Source: an uncultured Bacteroidales bacterium
GTDB taxonomy: Bacteria; Bacteroidota; Bacteroidia; Bacteroidales; WCHB1-69
Length of the DNA: 64,000 nucleotides
Direction: 5' to 3'
Assembly: GCA_905233625.1 (NCBI GenBank)
Contig: CAJOFJ010000009.1
Span: forward strand, 125,666-189,665
In this document: piece after piece, positions 22,656-31,448 of the stretch
How the letters are laid out: every line of letters starts with the position of its first letter
Position numbering within the stretch: the stretch's first letter is position 1
The notes under the pieces: model-generated
Told to the model about the DNA's origin: nothing
What the model saw: only the letters and a program-made list of their open reading frames with translations
Database searches by the model: none
Program-made: the position numbers and the translations under genes

Positions 22656-24293
22656 TTCTTTTTCCTTACCTATCGTTGTGCACGGATTATACCCCAGTTG
22701 CTGCAGCAAATGCACCTGTGCGGGAATGGCGGCTTCGAAGCGGGGCCAGTCTTTCCGCTCTTTGGGAGTCCATACGGTTTCGGCCAAGGCACACAAACGG
22801 GGCAGCAGCATGTATTCGGCATGGTCGTATGTGAAAATGAACTCCGACCATAAATTGCACTGAGCCCCCTTGATACATTTGGCCTGCTCGCTGGTCAGGG
22901 TGTCGGGGATGGGCTCGAAAGCATAGACCTTTCCAAGAGGAACATAACCGCCAATGGCTTTGGGTTGCGTTTCGGGCTCGTCCTGGTAGTAGTCGAAGTA
23001 GCAGAAGGCCGTGGGCGACATCACCACCTCGTTGCCTAACTGGGCGGCCTTGATGGCACTTTCGGCACCCCGCCATGATTGCACGGTAGCGGTGGGGGTT
23101 ACGCCGCCATCCAGAATTTCGTCCCAGCCGATGATTTTCTTGCCGTGTTTGTTCACTTCTTTTTCAATCTCGGCCACCATCCAGGCTTGCAACTTTTCCT
23201 CATTGGCTAAGCCCAAGTCTTTGATTTTCTGCTGGCATTTGGGGCAGGCCCGCCAGTTGTCCTTGTAGGCTTCGTCACCGCCAAGGTGAACGTATTCGTA
23301 AGGGAAAAGTTCCATCACTTCATCAAAAACATCCTTCAGGAAGACCATCACCGATTCGTTACCGCCGCAAAGTATGGCTTTTGGGGGCCAATAGGGACCG
23401 AGGGCCACGCAGTAGGGATAATCGTCGCAGGCAAACTGCGGATAGGCGGTCAGGATGGCGGAGCTATGGCCGGGCATCTCGATTTCGGGAACCACATCGA
23501 TATGGCGCGCGGCGGCGTAGGCCACAATCTCGCGGATTTGGTCCTTGGTGAAGTAGCCGCCGTAGCTGCGTTCCTCGCCTTCTTTGGCCTCTTCGGCTTC
23601 GCCCCAGGGCACATCGCTGCGATCCACTCGCCAGGCTCCCACTTCGGTGAGCAAGGGATATTTGTCAATCTGGATGCGCCAGCCGTGGTCGTCGGTGAGG
23701 TGGAAATGGAATTTGTTGAGCTTGTACAAGGCCATCACGTCCAAGTGTTTCTTCACTTCGTCGATGTTGAAGAAATGGCGGCACACATCCAGGTGGCTGC
23801 CACGCCATTCAAAACGTGGGTAGTCGGTGATTTTGACTCCCGGAACAGCCAATGCCACAGGATTTTCCGTGTTCGCATTGGCCGGTGCCAACTGGAACAG
23901 CGTCTGGAAACCATAAAACAGGCCAGCTTCCGTATTGGCGGAAATCAGAATGATTTTTTTATCCACCGTGAGCTGGTAGCCTTCGTCGCCAAGCTGGTCG
24001 TTTTTTTCGTCATTCAATTCAAAAATGATGATATTTTTGACCGGGGAGTTTTGCACCTTGGGTTCAAAACCGAAATAATGCTTGTAATTTTCCACGATGT
24101 ATTGTCGCGTGGAATTTTGCTCGTCAAGATTCAAAAATGACAATTTGGTGTGCTTGTCGAGGATGAAATTCTTGAGCGAATCCTGCTCTATCGATACGGG
24201 TTCGGGCACTAAGGCTATTTTCTGGGGTAGGGGTTTTTCGCTACAACTGTATAGCAAAAACGCCAGACTGAGCAGTAAAAAAATTTTTTTCAT
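22647..24293 (-). CDS. Beta-N-acetylhexosaminidase lipoprotein, GH20
   Basis: A 548-residue predicted lipoprotein (signal MKKIFLLLSLAFLLYSC, Cys17 anchor) of glycoside hydrolase family 20. It removes terminal GlcNAc or GalNAc from glycans at the cell surface or in the periplasm. The N-terminal GH20b domain covers about 25-150. The catalytic barrel begins at YPRFEWRGSHLDVCRHF; HFHLTDDHGWRIQI and the catalytic pair in HLGGDE (Asp340-Glu341) are intact, as is WDEILDGG. The last residues (KEKEGE) and the stop are written over a palindromic repeat cluster, so the C terminus may have been remodelled. Its promoter box diverges from that of rnfB. Confidence 0.93.
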   Translation of the reverse strand: MKKIFLLLSLAFLLYSCSEKPLPQKIALVPEPVSIEQDSLKNFILDKHTKLSFLNLDEQNSTRQYIVENYKHYFGFEPKVQNSPVKNIIIFELNDEKNDQLGDEGYQLTVDKKIILISANTEAGLFYGFQTLFQLAPANANTENPVALAVPGVKITDYPRFEWRGSHLDVCRHFFNIDEVKKHLDVMALYKLNKFHFHLTDDHGWRIQIDKYPLLTEVGAWRVDRSDVPWGEAEEAKEGEERSYGGYFTKDQIREIVAYAAARHIDVVPEIEMPGHSSAILTAYPQFACDDYPYCVALGPYWPPKAILCGGNESVMVFLKDVFDEVMELFPYEYVHLGGDEAYKDNWRACPKCQQKIKDLGLANEEKLQAWMVAEIEKEVNKHGKKIIGWDEILDGGVTPTATVQSWRGAESAIKAAQLGNEVVMSPTAFCYFDYYQDEPETQPKAIGGYVPLGKVYAFEPIPDTLTSEQAKCIKGAQCNLWSEFIFTYDHAEYMLLPRLCALAETVWTPKERKDWPRFEAAIPAQVHLLQQLGYNPCTTIGKEKEGE

Positions 24294-24315
24294 ATTAAAT
24301 TGAATTTAGAAAGTG

Positions 24316-24323
24316 CAAAAATA
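24316..24323 (-). promoter_or_regulatory. -7 box for the GH20 gene
   Basis: CAAAAATA on the plus strand (TATTTTTG on the minus strand), 22 bases before the GH20 ATG at 24293. Confidence 0.45.
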
Positions 24324-24345
24324 ATCTATTTTTCAAAAAAAAAGT

Positions 24346-24353
24346 TATCTTTG
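24346..24353 (+). promoter_or_regulatory. -7 box for rnfB
   Basis: TATCTTTG, 22 bases before the rnfB ATG at 24376. Confidence 0.5.
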
Positions 24354-24375
24354 CAAATTCAAAAAATCAACGACT

Positions 24376-25275
24376 ATGACACCAACTGTTACTACTATTT
24401 TATATGCCGCACTGGTCATTGGAGCTATTGGAATGATTGCGGCTGTAATCTTGTATTTTGTCTCCAAGGCGTTCAAAGTGATAGAAGACCCCCGTATCGA
24501 CGAGGTGGCCGAGCACTTGCCGGGTGCCAATTGCGGTGGTTGCGGCTTTGCCGGTTGCCGTGCGTTGGCAGAGGCTATTGTGAAGGCCAATACGCTGGAC
24601 GGCTACAAATGCCCCGCTGGCGGTGACATGAAAGCGATTGCCGCTGTGATGGGCTTAGAGGCTGCTGAAACCGAGCCGATGGTGGCGGTGGTGCGCTGTA
24701 ACGGCAGTTGTGAAAACGCGCCTGCCAAGGTGAAATACGACTCGGCATTGTCCTGCCAGTTTGCCACTTCCATTTATGCCGGCGAGAGCGCTTGCCCTTT
24801 CGGCTGCCTCGGTTGCGGTGACTGTGTGAAGGCTTGTAAGTTCGATGCTATCCATATCGACGATACCACAGGTTTGCCAGTAGTGGATGAAGAGAAGTGT
24901 GTGGGTTGCGGCGCTTGTGCCAAGACCTGTCCCCGCAAGGTCATCGAAATCCGTCTCAAGGGAAAACTGGGCAGAAGAGTGTTCGTGTCCTGCGTCAATA
25001 AAGAGAAAGGCGCTGCGGCCCGCAAGAATTGCTCCGCCGCTTGTATCGGTTGTGGCAAGTGCGCCAAGACCTGTCCTTTCGAAGCCATTACGGTGGAGAA
25101 TAATCTGGCCTATATCGATTTCACCAAGTGCAAGAGCTGCCGTAAATGTGTGGCAGAATGTCCTACAGGTGCCATCCATGCGGTGAATTTCCCACCGAAG
25201 AAAGAGGCTCCCGCAGCTCCTGCCGAGAAGCCAGCCGCTCCTGCCGAAACTTCAACTCCCGCTTCCGAACAATAA
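24376..25275 (+). CDS. rnfB: Rnf electron transport complex subunit B
   Basis: A 299-residue membrane-anchored polyferredoxin of the Rnf complex, which couples ferredoxin oxidation and NAD+ reduction to ion pumping. One N-terminal helix (about 7-32) precedes the four-cysteine Fe-S domain (GANCGGCGFAGC, about 50-61, plus YKCPAGG). Four ferredoxin-type motifs follow: CLGCGDCVKAC, CVGCGACAKTC, CIGCGKCAKTC and CKSCRKCVAEC, each closed by a proline. The tail is rich in Ala, Pro and Glu. It starts an rnfB-rnfC pair with a 31-base gap. Confidence 0.95.
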   Translation: MTPTVTTILYAALVIGAIGMIAAVILYFVSKAFKVIEDPRIDEVAEHLPGANCGGCGFAGCRALAEAIVKANTLDGYKCPAGGDMKAIAAVMGLEAAETEPMVAVVRCNGSCENAPAKVKYDSALSCQFATSIYAGESACPFGCLGCGDCVKACKFDAIHIDDTTGLPVVDEEKCVGCGACAKTCPRKVIEIRLKGKLGRRVFVSCVNKEKGAAARKNCSAACIGCGKCAKTCPFEAITVENNLAYIDFTKCKSCRKCVAECPTGAIHAVNFPPKKEAPAAPAEKPAAPAETSTPASEQ

Positions 25276-25306
25276 TCTTTTCTGAAAAAAATCAATCTTA
25301 TATAGA

Positions 25307-26629
25307 ATGAAGACTTTTAAAATAGGTGGTATTCACCCCGAGGAAAATAAATTAGCCAAAGAACAGTCAGTGGAAATTTTTCCCATTCCCAAACAGGTCA
25401 CCGTTTTCCTGACCCAGCATTTGGGAGCCCCTTCCGTGCCTCAGGTGCAAAAAGGCGACAAGGTGAAGGTGGGGCAGCTGATTGGCAAAGCCGAGGCTTT
25501 TATTTGCGCCAATGTCCATTCTCCCGTGTCGGGAACGGTGGCCAAAATCGAACCCGTGGCCGATTTTCTGGGCTACAAGAAAGACGCGGTGGTGATTGAC
25601 GTGGAAGGCGACGAATGGGCCGAGGGAATTGACACTTCCTCCGAGTTGAAAAAGGACATCACGCTGACCAAACAGGAGATTATCGACCGCATGAAAGCTT
25701 GCGGTATCGTCGGTTTGGGCGGCGCATGCTTCCCCACCCATGTGAAATACATGGTGCCACCAGACAAGCAGGTGGATTACCTGCTGATTAACGCCGCCGA
25801 GTGCGAACCGTACATTACGGTGGACTACCGCATGATGCTGGAGCGTGCCGATGAGGTGATGGTGGGTATCGAGGCCATGCTGATCGCTTCGGGGGCTCCC
25901 GTGGCGATGATTGGTGTGGAGGCCAACAAACCCGATGCTATCGCGCATCTGACCAAAGTGGCCGCCAACTACAAAAACATCCAGGTGGTGGAACTGAAAA
26001 CCAAATATCCGCAAGGTGCTGAAAAACAGCTGATTAAAGCTTTAACAGGACGAAGCGTTCCCAATGGCAAGTTGCCGATTGAGGTGGGTTGCATTGTCAA
26101 CAATATCGCTACTGCCTTCGCCATTTATGAGGCAGTGCAGAAGAACAAACCGATTATCGAAACCTTCACGACAGTGAGCGGTAAATCACTGAAAAATCTG
26201 AAAAATTACAGAGTTCGTATTGGTACTTGCATCAACGATATTCTGAATGCTGTCGGTGTTCCCGAAGATACGGGCAAGATTATCTCTGGAGGTCCGATGA
26301 TGGGCAAGGCCATCTCCAACCTCAATGCGTTTACCGTCAAGGGTATGTCAAGCTTGCTGCTGATGACCGAGAAGGAAAGCAAGCGTGGCGAGGTGTATGA
26401 GTGCCTGCGTTGCGGCAAGTGCGTGCATGCCTGCCCGATGGGTCTGGAACCCTACATGCTGCATGCTTTCACGGATTTGCAGCGCTATGAGGACTGTGAG
26501 AAATATGGTATTATGAATTGTATCGAGTGCGGCTCGTGCTCCTTCGGTTGTCCCTCCAACCGTCCGATTCTGGACATGATCAGGGTGGGCAAGAACAAGA
26601 CGGGAGCGATGATTCGTGCAAGAAAATAA
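25307..26629 (+). CDS. rnfC: Rnf electron transport complex subunit C
   Basis: A 440-residue peripheral subunit that carries NADH/FMN-binding regions and two iron-sulphur clusters in the Rnf ion pump. It opens with GGIHPEENK. A lipoyl-like swivel (VHSPVSGTVAKIEP) and the nucleotide-binding region VGLGGACFPTHVK with NAAECEPYI follow. The C-terminal cluster motifs are CLRCGKCVHACPMG and CIECGSCSFGCPSN. Length is typical. It is followed at once by a strong terminator, so the expected partners rnfD, rnfG, rnfE and rnfA do not follow in this operon. Confidence 0.95.
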   Translation: MKTFKIGGIHPEENKLAKEQSVEIFPIPKQVTVFLTQHLGAPSVPQVQKGDKVKVGQLIGKAEAFICANVHSPVSGTVAKIEPVADFLGYKKDAVVIDVEGDEWAEGIDTSSELKKDITLTKQEIIDRMKACGIVGLGGACFPTHVKYMVPPDKQVDYLLINAAECEPYITVDYRMMLERADEVMVGIEAMLIASGAPVAMIGVEANKPDAIAHLTKVAANYKNIQVVELKTKYPQGAEKQLIKALTGRSVPNGKLPIEVGCIVNNIATAFAIYEAVQKNKPIIETFTTVSGKSLKNLKNYRVRIGTCINDILNAVGVPEDTGKIISGGPMMGKAISNLNAFTVKGMSSLLLMTEKESKRGEVYECLRCGKCVHACPMGLEPYMLHAFTDLQRYEDCEKYGIMNCIECGSCSFGCPSNRPILDMIRVGKNKTGAMIRARK

Positions 26630-26632
26630 ACG

Positions 26633-26668
26633 AAAAAGCGGGTCTGTTTCAGACCCCGCTTTGTTTTA
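26633..26668 (+). terminator. Rho-independent terminator after rnfC
   Basis: Stem AAAGCGGGTCTG / CAGACCCCGCTTT with one bulged C and loop TTT, followed by GTTTT. It begins a few bases after the rnfC stop. Confidence 0.85.
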
Positions 26669-26678
26669 AAAACAGAAT

Positions 26679-27752
26679 ATGATTGTCATTACGGGTGCTG
26701 CCGGTTTTATCGGCAGCCGCATGGTTCAACATCTCAATGAATCAGATCGCAACGATTTGGTTCTGGTGGATGATTTCCCCGTAACACCTGTTGAACCGGG
26801 CCGTAATGTGCCAGAAATCTATCCTTTTACCCCTGTGGAAACGTGCCATGATGCGCCGAAGATGTATCCCTGTATCCCTGCAGAGACGTGCTGTGGCGCG
26901 TCTCTACAAGGTGAAGATGCGTCTTCACAAACGTTGCAATTTGTTGAAAAAATCCCCCGTGATTTCTTTTTTGATTGGGCGGTGCAAAATATAGCTCATA
27001 TCGATTTTATCCTTCATTTCGGAATAGAAACCGCAGGAATGCAAGCCGATGCGGCATTGCTTCGGGAGTACAATCTGGAGTTTTCGCAACGTTTGTGGAG
27101 CCTGGCGGCGATGAATCGCATACCCATGCTCTATGCGGCAGCTTCTACCGAGGCGAAATGGAACTGGACAGGCCAGGAATGGACAGGGTGGGGGAGTGGA
27201 ACAGCTGAAGCGGAGCGGCTGAAGCGGCAGTTCGACCAGTGGGTGCTGAAGCAGCGGGTGACACCGCCGCTGTGGGCGGGATTCGCCATGCCTGAAGTGT
27301 ATGGGCCGAACGAAGAGAGCGTGGACACAGCAGCCTCTTCGGTGTTTCAGCTATTCAAACAATGGCAAAAGGAAGGACGCATGCTTATCCCTGTTTTTGA
27401 AAATTCAGAAAGCTCGGATAACGAACCCTTAAGGGACAGGATTTTCGTCAAAGATGTGGTGACGGTTTTCACTTGGTTCATAAATCATTTGCCCGCCAGC
27501 GGCTTCTATTATCTGGGCAACGGCTTTCCCCGTCCGCTGAGTACGGTGGCGAATGCTATTTTCTCTGTTTTGAAACTGTCGTCCAAAGTAGAATACCAAG
27601 TCATTTCCTCTTCTGAAATTCTTCATCAGCAAGAGAAAAATACGGTCTCCCTCAGTAAAATTAATCGTGTCGGATATAAGAAATCTTTTACTCCTCTGGA
27701 GAAAGGAATTCGGCTTTGTGTTAAAAATTATCTATCAACAAATTTTTATTGA
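26679..27752 (+). CDS. HldD-like NAD-dependent epimerase/dehydratase, degenerate active site
   Basis: A 357-residue Rossmann-fold SDR protein resembling ADP-glyceromanno-heptose 6-epimerase. VITGAAGFIG binds the dinucleotide; DFILHFGIET, AGFAMPEVYGPNE, RDRIFVKDVV and YLGNGFPRPLS match HldD positions, and the C-terminal VKNYLSTNFY is similar. Two anomalies: residues about 35-84, between the second strand and the next helix, are a repeat-derived insertion of three 15-residue units; and the catalytic YxxxK is AERLK (Ala178, Lys182), so the tyrosine is lost. The active-site serine region is YAAAS. It may be a non-catalytic relative. It lies just after the rnfC terminator. Confidence 0.7.
   Translation: MIVITGAAGFIGSRMVQHLNESDRNDLVLVDDFPVTPVEPGRNVPEIYPFTPVETCHDAPKMYPCIPAETCCGASLQGEDASSQTLQFVEKIPRDFFFDWAVQNIAHIDFILHFGIETAGMQADAALLREYNLEFSQRLWSLAAMNRIPMLYAAASTEAKWNWTGQEWTGWGSGTAEAERLKRQFDQWVLKQRVTPPLWAGFAMPEVYGPNEESVDTAASSVFQLFKQWQKEGRMLIPVFENSESSDNEPLRDRIFVKDVVTVFTWFINHLPASGFYYLGNGFPRPLSTVANAIFSVLKLSSKVEYQVISSSEILHQQEKNTVSLSKINRVGYKKSFTPLEKGIRLCVKNYLSTNFY
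26787..26921 (+). repeat. Three in-frame 45-bp repeats, the third holding a palindromic element
   Basis: Units 26787-26831, 26832-26876 and 26877-26921 begin CCTGTTGAA, CCTGTGGAA and CCTGCAGAG. They encode PVEPGRNVPEIYPFT, PVETCHDAPKMYPCI and PAETCCGASLQGEDA. The third contains the palindrome at 26879-26908 (arms GAGACG...CGTCTC), in the same frame as the copy at 5843-5872. The whole block interrupts the epimerase Rossmann fold without breaking the frame. Confidence 0.8.
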
Positions 27753-27837
27753 TAATTTATAATGCTGAAAATCAACTAATTGATAAAAATTGGTAGAAAA
27801 TAGCAGAAAAATATCCCCTTGATTGAAATTTTTTTTT

Positions 27838-27845
27838 TACTTTTG
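27838..27845 (+). promoter_or_regulatory. -7 box for recQ
   Basis: TACTTTTG, matching TAnnTTTG, 63 bases before the recQ ATG at 27909. Confidence 0.4.
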
Positions 27846-27908
27846 TTATTTCATTTGACTAGAAAAAACATCCATCAACCATAAAAACATACTCAAAGCA
27901 AAACCACA

Positions 27909-30113
27909 ATGGCAACAATAACGGATAAAGAGATTTCCAAAATGTTGAAGAAGTTCTTCGGCTTCGAGAAATTCAAAGGGAATCAGCTTAAAATCATCAA
28001 GGCCCTGCTCAAAGGGAAGGATTGTTTTGTGATTATGCCCACTGGCGGTGGCAAGTCGCTTTGTTACCAATTGCCCGCTCTGATGAAAGAGGGCACGGCC
28101 ATCATTATCTCTCCGCTCATTGCTCTGATGAAAAATCAGGTGGATGCCATTCGTAATTTTGGTACGGATATCGGCATCGCTCATTTTTTGAACTCTTCAC
28201 TCAACAAACAGGAAATCAAAGAAGTGAAGGACGATTTGCTGTCGGGAAAGACAAAGTTGCTGTATGTGGCTCCCGAATCGCTGACCAAAGAGGAGAATGT
28301 GGATTTCTTCAGAGATATCAATATTTCCTTTTATGCTATCGATGAGGCGCATTGTATCTCCGAATGGGGCCATGATTTCCGTCCGGAATATCGTCGTATC
28401 AGAAATATTATCGACACCATTGGCAAAAAGGTGCCTGTCATTGCACTGACTGCCACCGCCACGCCTAAGGTGCAGGGTGACATCCAGAAAAACTTGGGCA
28501 TGGACAAGGCCGAGGTGTTCATTTCCTCGTTCAATCGTCCGAATCTGTATTACGAAATCCGCGAGAAGACCAAGGATGTGGACAAGGAACTGGTAAAGTT
28601 TATCAAGAACAATCCCGGCAAGTCGGGCATCATTTATTGTTTGAGCCGTAAGAAGGTGGAAGAGCTGGCGGAATTCCTGCAGGCTAACCAAATCAAGGCT
28701 TTGCCCTATCACGCAGGCCTGGATTCCCATACCCGTGTGGAAAACCAGGATTCCTTCCTGATGGAAAAGGCCGATGTCATCGTGGCCACTATCGCTTTCG
28801 GTATGGGTATCGACAAACCCGACGTGCGCTATGTTATCCATTATGATATGCCGAAGAGCTTGGAAGGCTATTATCAGGAAACGGGACGCGCTGGCCGCGA
28901 CGACGGCGAGGGTGTGTGCATCGCTTTCTATGATCCGAAAGATTTGAACAAGCTGGAGAAGTTCTCTACCAAGAAATCAGTGGCGGAACAGGAAATTGTG
29001 AAACAGCTGCTGGCGGAAACCGCCTCGTATGCAGAATCCACCAACTGCCGCCGTAAACATCTGCTCCATTATTTCGGCGAGGATTTCGAGGAGGAAAATT
29101 GCCATAACTGCGACAACTGCAATCATCCGAGACCCAAAATGAACGCTGCCGACCAGATATGCCTCGTGATCGAAGTGATTCAAACGGTGAAACAGCAGTT
29201 CAAGGAAGACCATATCATCGATATCATCAGAGGCGAGAAAACGACCTCAGTGGAGAAATTCAAACACCAGAAACTGAAACAGTTCGGCGAAGGCATGGAC
29301 TATGAACAGAATTTCTGGGCCAATGTGATCCGTGTGGCAATTTTCGAGGAACTGATTATCAAGGACGTGGAGAATTACGGCCTGTTGAAGGTCACCCCAA
29401 AAGGGGAGAAATATATGGTGAATCCCTATTCGGTGATGGTGGCCAAACCCAAAGGAGCCATCGATCCCGATGATGATGGCGATATGATGGACGAGCCCAT
29501 GCCATCCAAAGGCGACGCCTTCGACAAAACTTTGTTCTCGCTGCTGAAAAATCTGCGCAAAGAACTGTCAAATAAGGAAAACCTTCCGCCATACGTCATT
29601 TTCCAGGATCCTTCGCTGGAAGATATGTGCATCCAGTATCCAACCAATATCGAGGAGATGACCCATATCACGGGCGTGGGTGCAGGCAAGGCGCAGAAGT
29701 ATGGCAAACCTTTCGTGGATCTGATCAAGAACTACGTGGAGGACAATGAAATTGAGCGTCCACAGGATTTCGTGGTCAAGACCGTGGTGAACAAGTCGGC
29801 CAATAAAGTGTATATCATCCAGAATATCGACAGAAAGATAGCTTTTGAAGATATCGCCATCGCCAAAGGTATGGAGATGGACGAACTGCTTTCTGAAATT
29901 GAAAGTATTGTGTCTTCCGGTATGAAACTGGATATCAATTATTATATTGATGAAGTGATAGACCCCTATCATCAGGAAGATATATTGGATTATTTCAACA
30001 ATGCCCAATCCGATTCCGTTCAAGACGCCCTCGAAGAATTGGGCGAGGACGAATACAGCATGGATGAAGTGAGAATCATGAGAATCAAGTATTTGTCCGA
30101 GGTCGGCAACTAA
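27909..30113 (+). CDS. recQ: ATP-dependent DNA helicase RecQ
   Basis: A 734-residue 3'-5' DNA helicase for recombination and replication-fork repair. Walker A is TGGGKSLCY (about residues 44-52) and the DEAH box is AIDEAHCISEWGHDFRPEYR (about 143-162). FNRPNLYY, AFGMGIDKPDVR and motif VI ETGRAGRDD follow. The zinc-binding domain has CRRKHLLHYFGE and CHNCDNC. The RQC region and a C-terminal HRDC-like helical domain (TNIEEMTHITGVGAGKAQKYG) follow. The acidic C-terminal extension makes it longer than E. coli RecQ, as usual in Bacteroidetes. Confidence 0.96.
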   Translation: MATITDKEISKMLKKFFGFEKFKGNQLKIIKALLKGKDCFVIMPTGGGKSLCYQLPALMKEGTAIIISPLIALMKNQVDAIRNFGTDIGIAHFLNSSLNKQEIKEVKDDLLSGKTKLLYVAPESLTKEENVDFFRDINISFYAIDEAHCISEWGHDFRPEYRRIRNIIDTIGKKVPVIALTATATPKVQGDIQKNLGMDKAEVFISSFNRPNLYYEIREKTKDVDKELVKFIKNNPGKSGIIYCLSRKKVEELAEFLQANQIKALPYHAGLDSHTRVENQDSFLMEKADVIVATIAFGMGIDKPDVRYVIHYDMPKSLEGYYQETGRAGRDDGEGVCIAFYDPKDLNKLEKFSTKKSVAEQEIVKQLLAETASYAESTNCRRKHLLHYFGEDFEEENCHNCDNCNHPRPKMNAADQICLVIEVIQTVKQQFKEDHIIDIIRGEKTTSVEKFKHQKLKQFGEGMDYEQNFWANVIRVAIFEELIIKDVENYGLLKVTPKGEKYMVNPYSVMVAKPKGAIDPDDDGDMMDEPMPSKGDAFDKTLFSLLKNLRKELSNKENLPPYVIFQDPSLEDMCIQYPTNIEEMTHITGVGAGKAQKYGKPFVDLIKNYVEDNEIERPQDFVVKTVVNKSANKVYIIQNIDRKIAFEDIAIAKGMEMDELLSEIESIVSSGMKLDINYYIDEVIDPYHQEDILDYFNNAQSDSVQDALEELGEDEYSMDEVRIMRIKYLSEVGN

Positions 30114-30148
30114 AGAGTTAAGAATTAAGAGTTAAAAGTTAAAAATTA
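30114..30148. repeat. Heptamer array (AGAGTTA)
   Basis: Five 7-base units (AGAGTTA, AGAATTA, AGAGTTA, AAAGTTA, AAAATTA) directly after the recQ stop. The unit is the reverse complement of the array at 1991-2018. Confidence 0.75.
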
Positions 30149-30154
30149 TTAGAT

Positions 30155-30850
30155 ATGGGTGAATTTGAAGAAAACGTAACAGAAGTTATCAAAGAAGAAA
30201 CACTACAAGAAGTACCACAAGAAACTTGTGAGACAAAGAAAAAATGTAATTGTAATCTGTGCCGTTGTATCGTGGATGCGGTGCTTGTGGTTGCTGTGAT
30301 TGTGCTTTATGTCTTGTATTTCTTTTTCCCGAAAACAGCCAGTCACAAATCCGTACAGACAGTGGTCAATACGGAACCTCGTTCGGGCGAGATTATCTAC
30401 ATCAATATTGACAGCGTGAATGCCAATTACGAGTTGGTGGACATCCTTACCAAGGATATTGAGGCTGAAATGAGCAAACAGGAAGCGGTTTTCCAAAACC
30501 GTCAGGCAGCTTTGGAAAGAAAAGCGGCACAATTCCAGCAGAATTATCAGTCGGGTATCCTGACCCAAATCCAGATAGAGAATGCCCAGCAGCAACTGAT
30601 GCAGGAAAGCGAGAACCTAAAGGCTGATTATGAACGTGTTATGGGAGACCTGGAAGCCCGTCAGGCAGCTGCCCTGAAGCAAATTGCCGATTCGGTGATC
30701 AACGCTACCAAACGGATCAATGCGGAAAGAAACGCTTCTTTCGTGTTCTCGTATCAGTACGGCGGACAGATGATTGACGCAGACCCGGCAAAAGATATAA
30801 CCAATGAGTTGCTTGAAATTTTAAATGAACCTTTTAAATCAAAGAAATAA
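30155..30850 (+). CDS. Membrane-anchored OmpH/Skp-like protein
   Basis: A 231-residue protein with an acidic N-terminal cytoplasmic segment, a cysteine-rich turn (CNCNLCRC), one transmembrane helix (about 42-62) and a periplasmic OmpH/Skp-like domain (IIYINIDSVNANYELVDIL at about 86-104, a long coiled coil with AALERKAAQFQQNYQSG, and the closing FVFSYQYGG strand). Skp proteins chaperone outer-membrane proteins; this anchored form is typical of Bacteroidetes. The cysteine-rich stretch before the helix is unusual. Its stop overlaps the start of the next gene by one base. Confidence 0.8.
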   Translation: MGEFEENVTEVIKEETLQEVPQETCETKKKCNCNLCRCIVDAVLVVAVIVLYVLYFFFPKTASHKSVQTVVNTEPRSGEIIYINIDSVNANYELVDILTKDIEAEMSKQEAVFQNRQAALERKAAQFQQNYQSGILTQIQIENAQQQLMQESENLKADYERVMGDLEARQAAALKQIADSVINATKRINAERNASFVFSYQYGGQMIDADPAKDITNELLEILNEPFKSKK

Positions 30851-31437
30851 TGATGAGTGCTCGTTTGTGGCTCCTGTCGCTGTGTGCGATAGTTTTGTTT
30901 TTCGGTTCTTGTAAAGGGAAAAACAAACAGGCACAGGGGCAAGATGCGGTGGAAACAGTGGAAATAAATCCAGATGCTATTGGCGCGGGTGCCGATAACA
31001 GTTACAATGATACACTTCCGGGAAAAAAGGTAGAGGAAATGTATGGCGATAACTCGGCCAAGGTGGTGGTGTATTACAAAGTGGATGAAAATGGCCAGCT
31101 GACCGATGAGAAATACCGCGAGGTGTTCTATTACGATAGCACCCATTATAAATATACGGAAGGCAATCTCGTAGACCAGACCAAGCGCGACGGTGACTGG
31201 TTCGCCTACCATAAGAACGGCAATCTCTGTACAGAAGCCCATTACGAAAACGGCAAGGAAGAAGGCTTGTATAAGGTGTACCACGACAACGGATATCTGT
31301 ACTATGCCGGTGAGTTTCATCAGGGAATGAAAGTGGGAGAGTGGAAATTTTACGACGAACAGGGCCGCCTGATATACATCCAGAAGTATGAGAACGGACA
31401 ATTGAAAGAGACTAAACAAATAAATAATAATCAATAA
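30850..31437 (+). CDS. MORN-repeat (YwqK-like) lipoprotein
   Basis: A 195-residue predicted lipoprotein (signal ending LFFGSC). The second half has consecutive MORN_2-type repeats: KRDGDWFAYHKNGNLCTEAHY, then GKEEGLYKVYHDNGYLYYAG, then GMKVGEWKFYDEQGRLIY. Database entries often call such proteins YwqK-type antitoxins, but nothing here suggests a toxin partner. Its ATG overlaps the previous stop, so it is translationally coupled to the Skp-like protein, and tnaA follows after 11 bases. Confidence 0.78.
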   Translation: MMSARLWLLSLCAIVLFFGSCKGKNKQAQGQDAVETVEINPDAIGAGADNSYNDTLPGKKVEEMYGDNSAKVVVYYKVDENGQLTDEKYREVFYYDSTHYKYTEGNLVDQTKRDGDWFAYHKNGNLCTEAHYENGKEEGLYKVYHDNGYLYYAGEFHQGMKVGEWKFYDEQGRLIYIQKYENGQLKETKQINNNQ

Positions 31438-31448
31438 AATCTAAAATT

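Noticed and set aside
30850..31437. Toxin-antitoxin component (YwqK antitoxin)
   Set aside because: The protein is a lipoprotein with MORN repeats and has no toxin-like neighbour; the antitoxin label in databases is not supported by this context.
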